DNA of 64,000 bases, from the NCBI RefSeq assembly GCF_016698665.1, contig NZ_CP068046.1, forward strand, positions 2,480,001-2,544,000, in the 5' to 3' direction. The DNA comes from Devosia rhizoryzae (GTDB lineage: Bacteria > Pseudomonadota > Alphaproteobacteria > Rhizobiales > Devosiaceae). A program made the position numbers and the translations under genes. Below, piece after piece: positions 9,271-17,710 of this stretch; the first letter of the stretch is position 1, and the number at the start of each line of letters is the position of its first letter. The notes under the pieces are model-generated. The model worked only from the letters and a program-made list of their open reading frames with translations, had not been told where the DNA came from and did not search any database.

Positions 9271-9838
9271 TGAGGCCGACGCCGTGATCGAAGACCAGCT
9301 TGCCGCCATGCCAGCCGGCGAAGGCAACGGCCATGGTGCTAAGTGCCGAGAGCATAAGGCCGTTTGGCAAGATATCCTCGGTGCCGTAAATGCGGAGGCC
9401 GGCATTGGCGCCGGTGATGGCGAGCATGACCATGGCGGCGATGGCGTGGTTCCAGCTCGCGACGCGCACCCGGATACCGGGTACGGCCAGCAATTCGGCG
9501 GTGCCGGCAAGGGAGGCCAGGACACCGAGTATGAACGCCGCGCCGGCGGACCAGAGGCCGACCTGAACCCAGAAGGGATCGGCCGTCCACCAGTACAAAA
9601 TATCGACGCCAAGCGTGGCGACCACGAAGGCGATCGGGAAGTGCACCAGCATGGCGTGGATCGGGTGCCCGGCTACGGCGATGGCGGAGCTGATGTCCTG
9701 CTCGGCCATCGCGCTGATAACCGGATTGGGATGATCGGCGCGCGCTTCGATGCCGTTTTCGCTGCTGCCCTTTTCCGCATTGGGGTCTTCCTCGGCGGCA
9801 ATTTCCTGTTCCTGCGCGTCGCCCGTCTTGTCCGTCAT
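9251..9838 (-). CDS. DUF2231 domain membrane protein, antisense within the oxidase operon
   Basis: The 195-residue protein has an acidic soluble N-terminus of about 50 residues, then four hydrophobic segments starting at GHPIHAMLVHFPIAF, the typical start of DUF2231. That segment carries two histidines that could bind haem. It lies on the opposite strand between the ctaG/copD pair and coxB. It overlaps the former by 20 bp and leaves only 9 bp to the likely coxB start. Function is unknown; in other genomes DUF2231 is often near cytochrome genes. Confidence 0.8.
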   Translation of the reverse strand: MTDKTGDAQEQEIAAEEDPNAEKGSSENGIEARADHPNPVISAMAEQDISSAIAVAGHPIHAMLVHFPIAFVVATLGVDILYWWTADPFWVQVGLWSAGAAFILGVLASLAGTAELLAVPGIRVRVASWNHAIAAMVMLAITGANAGLRIYGTEDILPNGLMLSALSTMAVAFAGWHGGKLVFDHGVGLIISSRQ

Positions 9839-9847
9839 CCCGCATCC

Positions 9848-10513
9848 TTGCCCAAAGCTCTGGTTTTAGCCGGAACGTGCGTGCTGCTGGCCGGTTGCAG
9901 CGGCGAGTTGTCGGCCCTCGACCCGGCCGGGCCACGGGCCGCAAATCTAGCGACGCTGTGGTGGATCATGCTGGGCGGCGCGGCCTTGCTGTTCGCGCTG
10001 GTCATGGTGCTGTTCGGGATTGCTTATCTTCGTCCGGGCTGTCTGTCGCGGATCACGCCGATGCAGTGGATCGTGGGAGGCGGGCTTGTGCTGCCGATCC
10101 CGATCCTGGTGCTGTTGACCGGTGCCGCGCTGGTGTTGGGAGAGCAGTTGCTGCCCAAGGGCGATGCGCCGCTGCGCATCGAGGGGCAGGCGCGGCAATG
10201 GGCTTGGAGCTTCGGCTATCCGGGCGGCGCGGGACCGGACGATGGCACGCTCCATATGCCGACGGGGGAACCGGTGGATATCGCGGTGACCTCGGAGGAC
10301 GTGATCCATTCGTTCTGGGTGCCGCGGCTAGGCGGCAAGATCGATGCGATCCCCGGGCATGTGAATGTCATCCGTCTCGAAGCGGACGAGCCGGGCATCT
10401 ATTGGGGGCAATGCGCGGAATATTGCGGGCAAGGACATGACGGTATGCAGTTTCGGGTCGAGGCGCATGCGCCGGAAGATTTTGCGGCCTTGATGGCGGG
10501 GGCGGCGCAATGA
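9848..10513 (+). CDS. coxB: Cytochrome c oxidase subunit II (lipoprotein type)
   Basis: The C-terminal domain has the CuA site (CAEYCGQGHDGMQF, with histidine in DVIHSFWVPRLGG), and two membrane helices precede it. The frame has no suitable ATG. I place the start at TTG 9848, which gives PKALVLAGTCVLLAGC, a lipoprotein signal with cysteine at residue 17. No good ribosome site is visible there, so the start is uncertain. The protein is about 221 aa with no fused C-terminal cytochrome c. It overlaps the next gene by 4 bp (ATGA). CuA accepts electrons from cytochrome c and passes them to subunit I. Confidence 0.85.
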   Translation: MPKALVLAGTCVLLAGCSGELSALDPAGPRAANLATLWWIMLGGAALLFALVMVLFGIAYLRPGCLSRITPMQWIVGGGLVLPIPILVLLTGAALVLGEQLLPKGDAPLRIEGQARQWAWSFGYPGGAGPDDGTLHMPTGEPVDIAVTSEDVIHSFWVPRLGGKIDAIPGHVNVIRLEADEPGIYWGQCAEYCGQGHDGMQFRVEAHAPEDFAALMAGAAQ

Positions 10514-12993
10514 CCGATCCTATCCGTCTTCATAAGGAACTGAGCGCTATCTGGGGTACGCCCGGGCGCTGGGGGCGCCTTTCGAGCGTCAACCATACGG
10601 TGCTGGGCAAGCGCTTCATGGTCGTGGCGCTGACCTTCTTTGCGATCGGCGGCTTTCTTTCCATGCTGATCCGGGCGCAGCTGGCGACGCCCAACAGCGC
10701 CTTTATCGGGCCGGAAATCTACAACCAGATTTTCACCATGCATGGCACGGTGATGATGTTCCTTTTCGCCATCCCGATGTTCGAGGGCTTCGTCATCTAC
10801 ATGCTGCCCAAGATGCTGGGGGCGCGGGACATGGCGTTTCCGCGGCTCACGGCCTACGGGTTCTGGTGCTATCTTTTCGGTGGGTCGATCCTGATCATCG
10901 CGCTTCTGGTGGGCGCGGCGCCCGATAGCGGCTGGTTCATGTATACGCCGCTGTCCTCGCGGCCCTACACGCCGGGGATCAATGCCGATGTGTGGCTCCT
11001 GGGGCTGACCTTCGTCGAAATTTCGGCGGTCACGGCAGCGATCGAGATCTTTATTTCGATCCTCAAGATGCGGGCGCCGGGCATGTCGCTGGCGCGCATG
11101 CCGCTGATCGGCTGGTATATGCTGGTGACCTCGGGGATGATGATCGTCGGCTTTCCGCCGCTGATCCTGGGGGCGATCCTGCTCGAACTCGAGCGCGCCT
11201 TCGACCTGCCCTTCTTCGACCCGACGCGCGGCGGCGATCCGCTGCTTTGGCAGCATCTCTTCTGGCTGTTTGGGCATCCGGAGGTCTACATTATCTTCCT
11301 GCCGGCGGCGGGCGCGCTGTCGACGATCATTCCTGTCTTCGCGCAGCGGACGATCCTCGGCTATCGCTCGATCATCGCGGCGATCGTCGCCATGGGCTTT
11401 CTGAGCTTCGGGCTTTGGGTCCACCATATGTTTACGGTAGGGATTCCCCACCTGGCGCTGGCCTTTTTCTCGGCGGCGAGCGCCTTGGTGGCCGTTCCTA
11501 CGGCAATCCAGATCTTTGCCTGGATCGGCACCTTGGCCTCGGGCCGGCCGCGCTGGGATATCCCGATGCTTTATGTGGCCGGGTTCTTCTGTGTCTTCGT
11601 CATCGGCGGGCTGACCGGGGTAATGCTTGCCATGGTGCCGTTCAACACGCAGGCGCATGACAGCTACTTCGTCGTGGCGCATCTTCACTATGTGCTGGTC
11701 GGCGGCTTCGTTTTCCCAATGCTGGCGGGCATCTACCACTGGATGCCGCATATCTCGGGCCGGCAGAGCCTTTACCGGCTCTCGGTGCCAGCCTTCTGGC
11801 TGATCTTTGTCGGCTTCAATCTCACCTTTTTCCTGATGCACCTGACGGGCCTCATGGGCATGCCAAGGCGCATCTCGACCTACCCTTCGAACTGGGGCTG
11901 GGACTGGCTAAATCTCCTAAGCTCGATCGGCGGCTTTATCCTCACCATGGGCTTTTGCCTCGTCCTCGCCGATCTCGTCCTGCAATGGCGTTTTGGGCGG
12001 CGATATCGCCGCGATCCGTGGAAGGCGCAAACGCTGGAATGGGCAACGGCGACGCCACCGGCACCCTATAACTTTGCAGCGCTCCCCCGTGTCGATAGGC
12101 GCGCCGACATGCTCGAGCCAGCTGAAATCGGGCCGGTGCTGGCGGGGGGTACGGGGTATCTGGGCTTCGTGCGCGATGGCGAGCAGGAAACACTGGGCGT
12201 CGACATGTTTACCGGGGAGCCGGAGCATGTGATCGTCCTGCCGCGACGCACGTTCCTGCCGCTTTGGACGGCGCTTGCAACAGCCAGCGTCTTTCTGGCG
12301 CTGTTGTTCCGACAGTATTGGCTGGTGCCGTTCGGCGCGCTGCTGACGCTGGGCATGTTCCTCCTGTGGCCGCGCACGCTGGGGCGGAGAGAGGACACCG
12401 GGCCCGTCGATATCGGCATGGGCGAACAGGTGCCCTTCGATGTCGAGAGCAAAAGCAATGCCAGTGTCCTGGCCAATCTTGCCGCGCTGATCATGAATGG
12501 GACGCTGTTCACCTCGCTTCTATTCGGCGCGCTGTTCCTTCTGGTGATTGCGCCGAACTGGGATGGCGTGGCGCCGATGTCGTTGCCGCTTTGGGCGGGA
12601 GTTGTCGCAATCGTTCTGGCAATAGCCGGTGCCGCGTTGTCCTGGTTGGCTCGAAGCCGCAATGCTGCGGGTGGAGAGGCGATGCCGTGGCTGATCGGGT
12701 CCGCGGTGGCGATGGCTGCGGCAACTGTTCTGCTGGTCCTGCTGATGACGCTTGTGCCGGATCCGACGGGCCATGCCCGGAATGCCGTTGTGTTTACGCT
12801 CCTCGGATATGGCGCGCTCCATACGGCGTTGGGCGCATTGATGTCGGCGCACGGTGGCTGGCGGATCATGCAGGGCTATGTTTCGACGCGTCGGAGCACG
12901 GAGATGACCCTAGCCTGGCTCTGGTGTTTTTATGCGGCAGCGGCGAGCCTTCTGAGTGTCGCCATGGCAACTCTCTTGAGTGCCGCCGCATGA
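10510..12993 (+). CDS. ctaD: Cytochrome c oxidase subunit I fused to a subunit III-like domain
   Basis: At 827 aa it is much longer than ordinary subunit I (about 530-560). Residues 1 to about 500 are the haem-copper core, with FTMHGTVMMF (haem a His), FGHPEVY (CuB His and the proton-channel Glu of A-type oxidases), VHHMFTVG (CuB His pair) and HDSYFVVAHLHYV (haem a3 and a His). The rest has five or so further helices of subunit III type (from about residue 575). Fused I-III oxidases with CtaG-like assembly factors are known in caa3-type operons. It reduces oxygen to water and pumps protons. It is coupled by ATGA overlaps to coxB and to the following small gene. Confidence 0.9.
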   Translation: MTDPIRLHKELSAIWGTPGRWGRLSSVNHTVLGKRFMVVALTFFAIGGFLSMLIRAQLATPNSAFIGPEIYNQIFTMHGTVMMFLFAIPMFEGFVIYMLPKMLGARDMAFPRLTAYGFWCYLFGGSILIIALLVGAAPDSGWFMYTPLSSRPYTPGINADVWLLGLTFVEISAVTAAIEIFISILKMRAPGMSLARMPLIGWYMLVTSGMMIVGFPPLILGAILLELERAFDLPFFDPTRGGDPLLWQHLFWLFGHPEVYIIFLPAAGALSTIIPVFAQRTILGYRSIIAAIVAMGFLSFGLWVHHMFTVGIPHLALAFFSAASALVAVPTAIQIFAWIGTLASGRPRWDIPMLYVAGFFCVFVIGGLTGVMLAMVPFNTQAHDSYFVVAHLHYVLVGGFVFPMLAGIYHWMPHISGRQSLYRLSVPAFWLIFVGFNLTFFLMHLTGLMGMPRRISTYPSNWGWDWLNLLSSIGGFILTMGFCLVLADLVLQWRFGRRYRRDPWKAQTLEWATATPPAPYNFAALPRVDRRADMLEPAEIGPVLAGGTGYLGFVRDGEQETLGVDMFTGEPEHVIVLPRRTFLPLWTALATASVFLALLFRQYWLVPFGALLTLGMFLLWPRTLGRREDTGPVDIGMGEQVPFDVESKSNASVLANLAALIMNGTLFTSLLFGALFLLVIAPNWDGVAPMSLPLWAGVVAIVLAIAGAALSWLARSRNAAGGEAMPWLIGSAVAMAAATVLLVLLMTLVPDPTGHARNAVVFTLLGYGALHTALGALMSAHGGWRIMQGYVSTRRSTEMTLAWLWCFYAAAASLLSVAMATLLSAAA

Positions 12994-13301
12994 GTGGGGT
13001 CAATCAAAGAGCGCTGGTCCTGCTGGTGGCAGGGTTCACCGTCTGGTCGGTCGGGTTCGTCGCGCTCTATGCGCTGCAGGCACTGGGCTGCGCCTATGAG
13101 TGGCCGCAGCATCGCGCCATCCTGATCGGCGCCGATGTGGTTTCGCTGCTGCCGTTGATCTGGCTGGCGATGATGAAGCCCGTGCGGGAGGGTGAGCCGG
13201 CGACAAGCTTGTCGGTTACAGCGCTTTGGGCCAATCGGGCGGCGCTGGCGTCCGGAGTGCTGGTGTTCCTGCCCGTCACCTTTGTCAGCGCCTGCATTTA
13301 G
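12990..13301 (+). CDS. Small membrane protein at the end of the oxidase operon
   Basis: The start overlaps the oxidase stop (ATGA). The 103-residue product has three hydrophobic segments (about residues 7-30, 43-60 and 82-100). I do not recognise a family. Position and coupling suggest an accessory subunit or assembly protein of the oxidase. A strong hairpin terminator follows directly. Confidence 0.65.
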   Translation: MSGVNQRALVLLVAGFTVWSVGFVALYALQALGCAYEWPQHRAILIGADVVSLLPLIWLAMMKPVREGEPATSLSVTALWANRAALASGVLVFLPVTFVSACI

Positions 13302-13304
13302 AAA

Positions 13305-13333
13305 AATGGCGTCCCGGTGACCGGGACGCCATT
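13305..13333. terminator. Bidirectional hairpin terminator
   Basis: Perfect 13-bp arms AATGGCGTCCCGG (13305-13317) and CCGGGACGCCATT (13321-13333) enclose TGA. It lies between the convergent oxidase operon and PRC-barrel gene, so it can end both. Confidence 0.75.
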
Positions 13334-13341
13334 GCTTGCGG

Positions 13342-13731
13342 TTAGATCCAGTATGGCGTGACGCCATAATAGTCGTAGATGCGGCGGCCGTTTTCCTCGC
13401 CCCAGAAATCGTCGCCTTCGGTTTCGTAGCGGGGCGCGCCTTCCACCTGCTCCTTGCTGATGTCGACGCGATAGCCGCCCAGCTGCTGATCATAATTCAG
13501 CTTGCCCCATGGGAGCGGGTAATGCTCGTCGCCGATGCCCAGAAAGCCGCCGAAGCTCAGGACGGCATAGGAAACCTTGCCGCTGCGCTTTTCGATCAGG
13601 ATGCGCTCGATCGCGCCGATATGCTCGCCCGAAAGATCGTAGACCTTGGTGCCCTCGACCTTGTCGGAGGCGATCAGATCGTGAGTTTCCTTGAGATCGG
13701 CCGATGTCCGGTTGACGTCATCATAAGCCAT
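13342..13731 (-). CDS. PRC-barrel domain protein
   Basis: The start is set at 13731 by AAAGGAG just upstream; a frame extension to 13803 lacks such a site. The 129-residue protein holds a PRC-barrel fold (VYDLSGEHIGAIERILIEKR followed by YAVLSFGGFLGIG), as in photosynthetic reaction-centre H subunits and RimM. Such stand-alone proteins are common in Hyphomicrobiales, often near stress-response genes; the function is unknown. The C-terminus is acidic and aromatic. Confidence 0.85.
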   Translation of the reverse strand: MAYDDVNRTSADLKETHDLIASDKVEGTKVYDLSGEHIGAIERILIEKRSGKVSYAVLSFGGFLGIGDEHYPLPWGKLNYDQQLGGYRVDISKEQVEGAPRYETEGDDFWGEENGRRIYDYYGVTPYWI

Positions 13732-13881
13732 TCGAGTACTCCTTTTTCGATGGATGTGAGGGGTAAACGCATTGCGGGAGTGCGGGTTCATTCGCAGGAC
13801 CAAGTGGTGGCGGAACCGTGGTCAGCCCGGCGCATTCATCTTCCAAGCGGCCTTGTGCCGATGGAACAGAGGAGAAAGACC

Positions 13882-14139
13882 ATGGTCTTCGACACTCTCA
13901 AGGATCGGATCGGTGGCCGCGACCACCTGACGCCGATGGAAATTGCCAGCCACACGCTGTTTACAGCGCGCGAGAAGATCGACCTGCTCAACGAGCTCAA
14001 GGCCGAAGCAACCGGTGCGCGGACGGAGGGCGACCCGGTGGCCTTCGAGCCGGAAGAAATCGATGAAGCCCTGGCGCATGTGCATGAAGGCGTTGCCAAC
14101 GGCGTCGGATCGGAAACGGTTTTAAGGGGAGATTACTGA
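13882..14139 (+). CDS. Small conserved-looking protein of unknown function
   Basis: The start is placed at ATG 13882 because AGAGGAG (13868-13874) lies 7 nt upstream. The 85-residue product is soluble, rich in charged residues and probably helical. I do not recognise a family. Its stop overlaps the start of the next gene by one base (TGATG), so the two are translated together. Confidence 0.6.
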   Translation: MVFDTLKDRIGGRDHLTPMEIASHTLFTAREKIDLLNELKAEATGARTEGDPVAFEPEEIDEALAHVHEGVANGVGSETVLRGDY

Positions 14140-14477
14140 TGGCTGAGCCGCGCAACGTGAATTCGCCGCAGGTGGCAAATGTCGACTATCTGGTCGACGA
14201 GAACGGGTCGCGCATCGACGTGCCCGATGGTTCGGGCATCAAGGTAGCCGGCGAGCATGAGCCTTCGGTCGGAGCGACAGGACCCACCAATTGGTGGCTT
14301 TATGGCCTCGTAGCTCTCGCCATCATCATCGCGCTGTTGTTCGTGATGCAGATGTTCTCGGGTGCGCCGAGCACCGACATGCAGCCCGGCTCGCCCACAT
14401 CGGCGCCGGTGGTCGAGACGCCGGCTTCGGCGGCTGACCCGGCTGTGGATGCGCAGGCAACCACAACGGCACAATAA
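14139..14477 (+). CDS. Single-pass membrane protein of unknown function
   Basis: The 112-residue product has about 50 soluble residues, one membrane helix (WWLYGLVALAIIIALLFVMQ), then an Ala/Pro/Thr-rich tail of about 35 residues. The N-terminal part faces the cytosol if the positive-inside pattern holds. No family is recognised. It is translationally coupled to the preceding small gene and is followed by a clear terminator, so the two genes form a closed unit. Confidence 0.65.
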   Translation: MAEPRNVNSPQVANVDYLVDENGSRIDVPDGSGIKVAGEHEPSVGATGPTNWWLYGLVALAIIIALLFVMQMFSGAPSTDMQPGSPTSAPVVETPASAADPAVDAQATTTAQ

Positions 14478-14510
14478 AAAACGCGGCCTCAAGAGCCGCG
14501 TTTTCGTTTT
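14478..14510. terminator. Terminator between two convergent units
   Basis: Arms AAAACGCGGC (14478-14487) and GCCGCGTTTT (14495-14504) are followed by CGTTTTT. It ends the two-gene plus-strand unit and is also suitable for the minus-strand OmpA gene. Confidence 0.8.
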
Positions 14511-14525
14511 TCGATGCTGGGGCGC

Positions 14526-15191
14526 TTAGCCGCGGATCGGCGAAAGCTGAATTTCGACGCGGCGGTTCTGCGCGCGACCGGTTTCGTTGGCGTTGGAGGC
14601 GATGGGGCTCGAAGAGCCCTTGCCCTCGATATAGAAACGGCGCTGATCGATGCCCTGGCTCGACAGGACGGTCGCGACGGAAACGGCGCGGCGCTGGCTG
14701 AGCGACAGGTTGTGCTCGGCAGAGCCGGTGGAGTCGGTGTGGCCGTAGACGTCGACGATCGTCTTATCGAACTTCTTGAGCACGAGACCGACCGAGACCA
14801 GGGTCTGGTTGAACTGCGGCTGCACCGTCGACTGGTCGGTCGCGAAGGTGATGTTGGACGGCATGTTGAGGATGATCTGGTCGCCCACGCGAGTGACCGA
14901 AACGCCGGTACCCTGGAGCTGGGCGCGCAGTTCGGCTTCCTGCTGATCCATGTAGCTGCCGATGGCCGCGCCGGTGAGGCCACCAACGCCTGCGCCGATC
15001 AGCGCGCCGACGCGCGGGTCACCGCCGACAGCGGCACCGACGATGGCACCGGCAATGGCGCCGCCACCGGCACCCAGGAGGCCGCCACCAGCCGTATTGG
15101 AGAGCTGGCTCTGGCCGGTATAGGGATTGGTGGTGGTGCAGGCGCTCAGCGCCAAGGTCGCGGCAAGCGCCACGAGAACTTTCGATTTCAT
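14526..15191 (-). CDS. OmpA-family lipoprotein with glycine-zipper region
   Basis: The 221-residue protein has a lipoprotein signal (LALSAC, Cys near residue 18). A Gly/Ala-rich glycine-zipper segment spans about residues 36-75. A C-terminal OmpA-like peptidoglycan-binding domain includes VDVYGHTDSTG, LSLSQRRA and QNRRVEI. This matches YiaD/inner-membrane-type OmpA lipoproteins that tether envelope layers. It appears monocistronic. Confidence 0.9.
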   Translation of the reverse strand: MKSKVLVALAATLALSACTTTNPYTGQSQLSNTAGGGLLGAGGGAIAGAIVGAAVGGDPRVGALIGAGVGGLTGAAIGSYMDQQEAELRAQLQGTGVSVTRVGDQIILNMPSNITFATDQSTVQPQFNQTLVSVGLVLKKFDKTIVDVYGHTDSTGSAEHNLSLSQRRAVSVATVLSSQGIDQRRFYIEGKGSSSPIASNANETGRAQNRRVEIQLSPIRG

Positions 15192-15288
15192 GGATTCCCC
15201 CTAAGGATTCGCGAAAAGTGGCCCTGTCTTGCCCTTGAATGCGGCAGGAGCGTGATAAAACAAAGATGCTGAACAGGCGGTGAATGCC

Positions 15289-16056
15289 TTAGGTGTTGGC
15301 CCAGCCGCCATCGACCAGGAAGTGTTGCCCGGACACCATACGGCTGTCGTCGGCCGCAAGGAAAAGGGCGAGGCTGGCGCAATCTTGCGGCAGGAGCTGG
15401 CCGGGCAGAGCCTGGTGGGCGGCGATGTCGGCCAGCGAGTCGGGCGTCAGCCAGAGATCGAGCTGACGCTGGGTGATGACGGCGCCGGGCACCAGCGAAT
15501 TGACGCGGATATTGGAGTGCCCCAGTTCGCGCGCCATGGAACGGGTGAGCCCGTGAACCGCGGCCTTGGCGGTTTCATAGAGCGGCAGCGACGGGGTCAT
15601 CACCATCCAGCTGATCGAGCCGAAATTGATGATGGAGCCGGAGCCGGCGCGGATCATGCCGGGCGCGACGGCCTGGGCGGCGAAGAAGAAGTGTTTCAGG
15701 TTCACCGCCATGGCCGCGTCCCAATAGTTGGGCGTGACCTCGGCCCAATCGTGGCGCTGGTCGTGGGCGGCGTTGTTGACGAGGACGGTGGCGTCGCCAT
15801 GGGCCATGGCAAAGGTGCCGATGGCGTCCTGGTAGGCGGCGATATCGGTGACGTCGCAGGCGATGAAGCGTGCGGTTTGTCCGCTGGCGGTGAGTTCGGC
15901 AGCAAGGGCTTCGCCGGCGTCCCGCGCGATGTCGACGAAGCCGACGCGTGCGCCCTGCCCGGCGAAGCTGCGGACCAGCGCCTCGCCGATACCGGTGGCG
16001 CCGCCGGAGATCACCACCGCACTGTCGCGCAGGCTTGGATAGGTGGCGAACACCAC
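15289..16056 (-). CDS. SDR oxidoreductase resembling sugar 1-dehydrogenases
   Basis: The protein has a classical short-chain dehydrogenase/reductase fold of 255 aa, with the cofactor motif GGATGIG near residue 18, NNAA, catalytic Ser in FGSISW and YETAK. The spacing and several blocks (INFGSISW, TRSMARELG, FLAADDS) recall Caulobacter D-xylose 1-dehydrogenase and related sugar dehydrogenases, so NAD(P)-dependent aldose oxidation is a reasonable guess. The start codon appears to be GTG at 16056, directly after the stop of the acyltransferase-like gene, so the two are probably co-transcribed. Confidence 0.75.
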   Translation of the reverse strand: MVFATYPSLRDSAVVISGGATGIGEALVRSFAGQGARVGFVDIARDAGEALAAELTASGQTARFIACDVTDIAAYQDAIGTFAMAHGDATVLVNNAAHDQRHDWAEVTPNYWDAAMAVNLKHFFFAAQAVAPGMIRAGSGSIINFGSISWMVMTPSLPLYETAKAAVHGLTRSMARELGHSNIRVNSLVPGAVITQRQLDLWLTPDSLADIAAHQALPGQLLPQDCASLALFLAADDSRMVSGQHFLVDGGWANT

Positions 16057-16057
16057 C

Positions 16058-17383
16058 CTAGCGCAGCCGCTCGACCGACGGCGTCATGGTGTGCGGACCG
16101 ACATCGCGGGCTTCCACCTCGTCGAGGAGGGCCACGATCTTGTCGACATTGACCAGATGCCGCTGCTCCATCGAGAAGTTGAGCGTCACGTATTCGCGGC
16201 CGGGGCAGAAGGTGCAGATATTGGCGGCCGAATGCCAGGCGCCGCAATAGATCGGCTCGATCATGCCATGGGTCATCGGCCCATAGGTGCGGTGCGGCGG
16301 AACCAGGGTCAGAACAATGTGGGTGCCGCCGTTAAAGCGCCAGAAGCGCTTGCCGGGGAGGAACGGCGCGATGCGGTTGAGCTTGCGCAGCGAGGTGAAC
16401 ATCGAGTTGATCATCATCTGGAAGGAGGTGATGTCCTTCTGCTCGATGCCGGCAACCGTGTCGTCGACCATGCGGACATAGTCGACGAAATCGTCCATCA
16501 CCGCGAATTTGGCGGCGAGCGCGCGGACGCGGAAGAAGTCGTCGTCGGAGCTGTTCCGCTTGGTGTCGAGCATGGTGTAGGCGGCGCCGATCACCGTCTT
16601 GCTCATCAGCTTCTCCTCGCCCTTGCCGTTTAGGGCATGGGTGACGAGCGCGAACATCAGCGAGCGCTGGCGGACGCCGAGCTTGTTGGCGAGCTGGCGC
16701 AGGCGGTGGCGCTCGATGGCGAGGGTCTTGAAGCCCCAGGGCTGTTCCTTGGGCGCAAGGATGGTGCCGAAGAGGATCGACATGAAGGCAAAGCTATAGC
16801 CGCGCAGCGCGCCCTTGAGCCGGTCGCCGAGCGGCAAACGGTTCTTTTTGTCGGACTGGACGCCGTGACCGGCCGTAGCGGAGCGGGTGAGGAGCGCGGA
16901 ATCGGAGCCTTCGAGCAGTGCGTGGCTCGAGCGCACCTGGATCACCGAGGCGCGGCCCTGTTCATCCGGTCCGCCGCGGCGGACAGCGGCCATGACGCGG
17001 AAAAGGGGCAGGTCCTTGCGCTCGAAAATGTCCTCGGACTTGCTCAGCCACTTGTCGGGGTAGCCATCAAGATCGTCGACCATTTCGACCGAGGTGATGG
17101 CATCAAGGAGATGCTTGGGAAAGGGCTGGCCGGGCTGGGCGCCGACAAAGCCATGGGTCAGTTGAGGGGCCAGCGCCACCATCTCGGCGACCATGTTGCC
17201 CAGGCCGTCCTTGTCGTAGTGGTTGGTCGAAAAGGCGGTGAAGAAGACGGTGTCCCGGCCCTCATACAAGAACCACTGGAAATCGGTGAACAGCGCCTGC
17301 GGATTGCGCGCTACGGCCGCGCGGGCGAGCACCATTGCATCGCTATGCTGACCAGCGAAACTCGACGATGAAAAACTCTTCAA
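16058..17383 (-). CDS. WS/DGAT-like (condensation-fold) acyltransferase homologue
   Basis: The 441-residue protein begins at a TTG codon (17383) preceded by GAGGGAA; the first in-frame ATG is at 17335. The block LPLFRV...SSHALLEGSDSAL (residues 125-164) resembles the active-site region of wax ester synthase/diacylglycerol acyltransferases and NRPS condensation domains. Here the usual HHxxxDG is changed to SHxxxEG (residues 153-159), keeping the second, catalytic histidine. The C-terminal region (GAWHSAANICTF...YVTLNFSMEQRHL) also fits the WS/DGAT C-terminal half. Length matches the family. Assignment is by motif memory only, and activity may be altered. Confidence 0.55.
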   Translation of the reverse strand: MKSFSSSSFAGQHSDAMVLARAAVARNPQALFTDFQWFLYEGRDTVFFTAFSTNHYDKDGLGNMVAEMVALAPQLTHGFVGAQPGQPFPKHLLDAITSVEMVDDLDGYPDKWLSKSEDIFERKDLPLFRVMAAVRRGGPDEQGRASVIQVRSSHALLEGSDSALLTRSATAGHGVQSDKKNRLPLGDRLKGALRGYSFAFMSILFGTILAPKEQPWGFKTLAIERHRLRQLANKLGVRQRSLMFALVTHALNGKGEEKLMSKTVIGAAYTMLDTKRNSSDDDFFRVRALAAKFAVMDDFVDYVRMVDDTVAGIEQKDITSFQMMINSMFTSLRKLNRIAPFLPGKRFWRFNGGTHIVLTLVPPHRTYGPMTHGMIEPIYCGAWHSAANICTFCPGREYVTLNFSMEQRHLVNVDKIVALLDEVEARDVGPHTMTPSVERLR

Positions 17384-17710
17384 CTCAGTGTTCCCTCAAC
17401 ACACGGGCCGCACTTGATCTTGGCCCAGACCGATGTGCGTATCAACACATTGTCGCCACGCAGGTTAACCCCCGTTTGGGTGGGGACAAGAAAAGCGCAG
17501 GAAAGTGATGGCCACGTTTGGATTTGCACCCGAGCGCTTTTTCTTTAGAATGTTTCTCATGTTCGCTGACTGACGCAAGGCTCCACAAGACGTTGGCAGC
17601 GAACCGCGCGTCGAATTGACCTATGTCAATGACGGCATGCGGGGATTAGTTGAGGAACACGTTGCCGGTCGGCGTCTGCCTCGCCGCGCGGACGGAAAAG
17701 GATCGGCCCC
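17384..17710. other. Divergent promoter region between acyltransferase-like gene and hemA
   Basis: This 327-bp region contains the FNR/FixK-type box at 17616-17629. Otherwise I see no gene, repeat or terminator. hemA is preceded by AAAAGGA about 9 nt before its ATG. Confidence 0.6.
17616..17629 (+). promoter_or_regulatory. FNR/FixK-type binding site upstream of hemA
   Basis: TTGACCTATGTCAA is a perfect inverted repeat TTGAC-N4-GTCAA, which fits the FNR/FixK family consensus TTGAT-N4-ATCAA. It ends 81 bp before the hemA start. FnrL control of hemA in response to oxygen is established in Rhodobacter; control here is inferred. Confidence 0.65.

Noticed and set aside
10399..11841. Minus-strand open frame opposite the oxidase subunit I gene
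   Set aside because: The product is dominated by Arg, His, Asp and Gln, typical of an antisense frame of a GC-rich membrane-protein gene.
17413..17441. TTGAT and ATCAA half-sites near 17.4 kb as a second FNR box
   Set aside because: The spacing between the half-sites is much larger than 4 nt.
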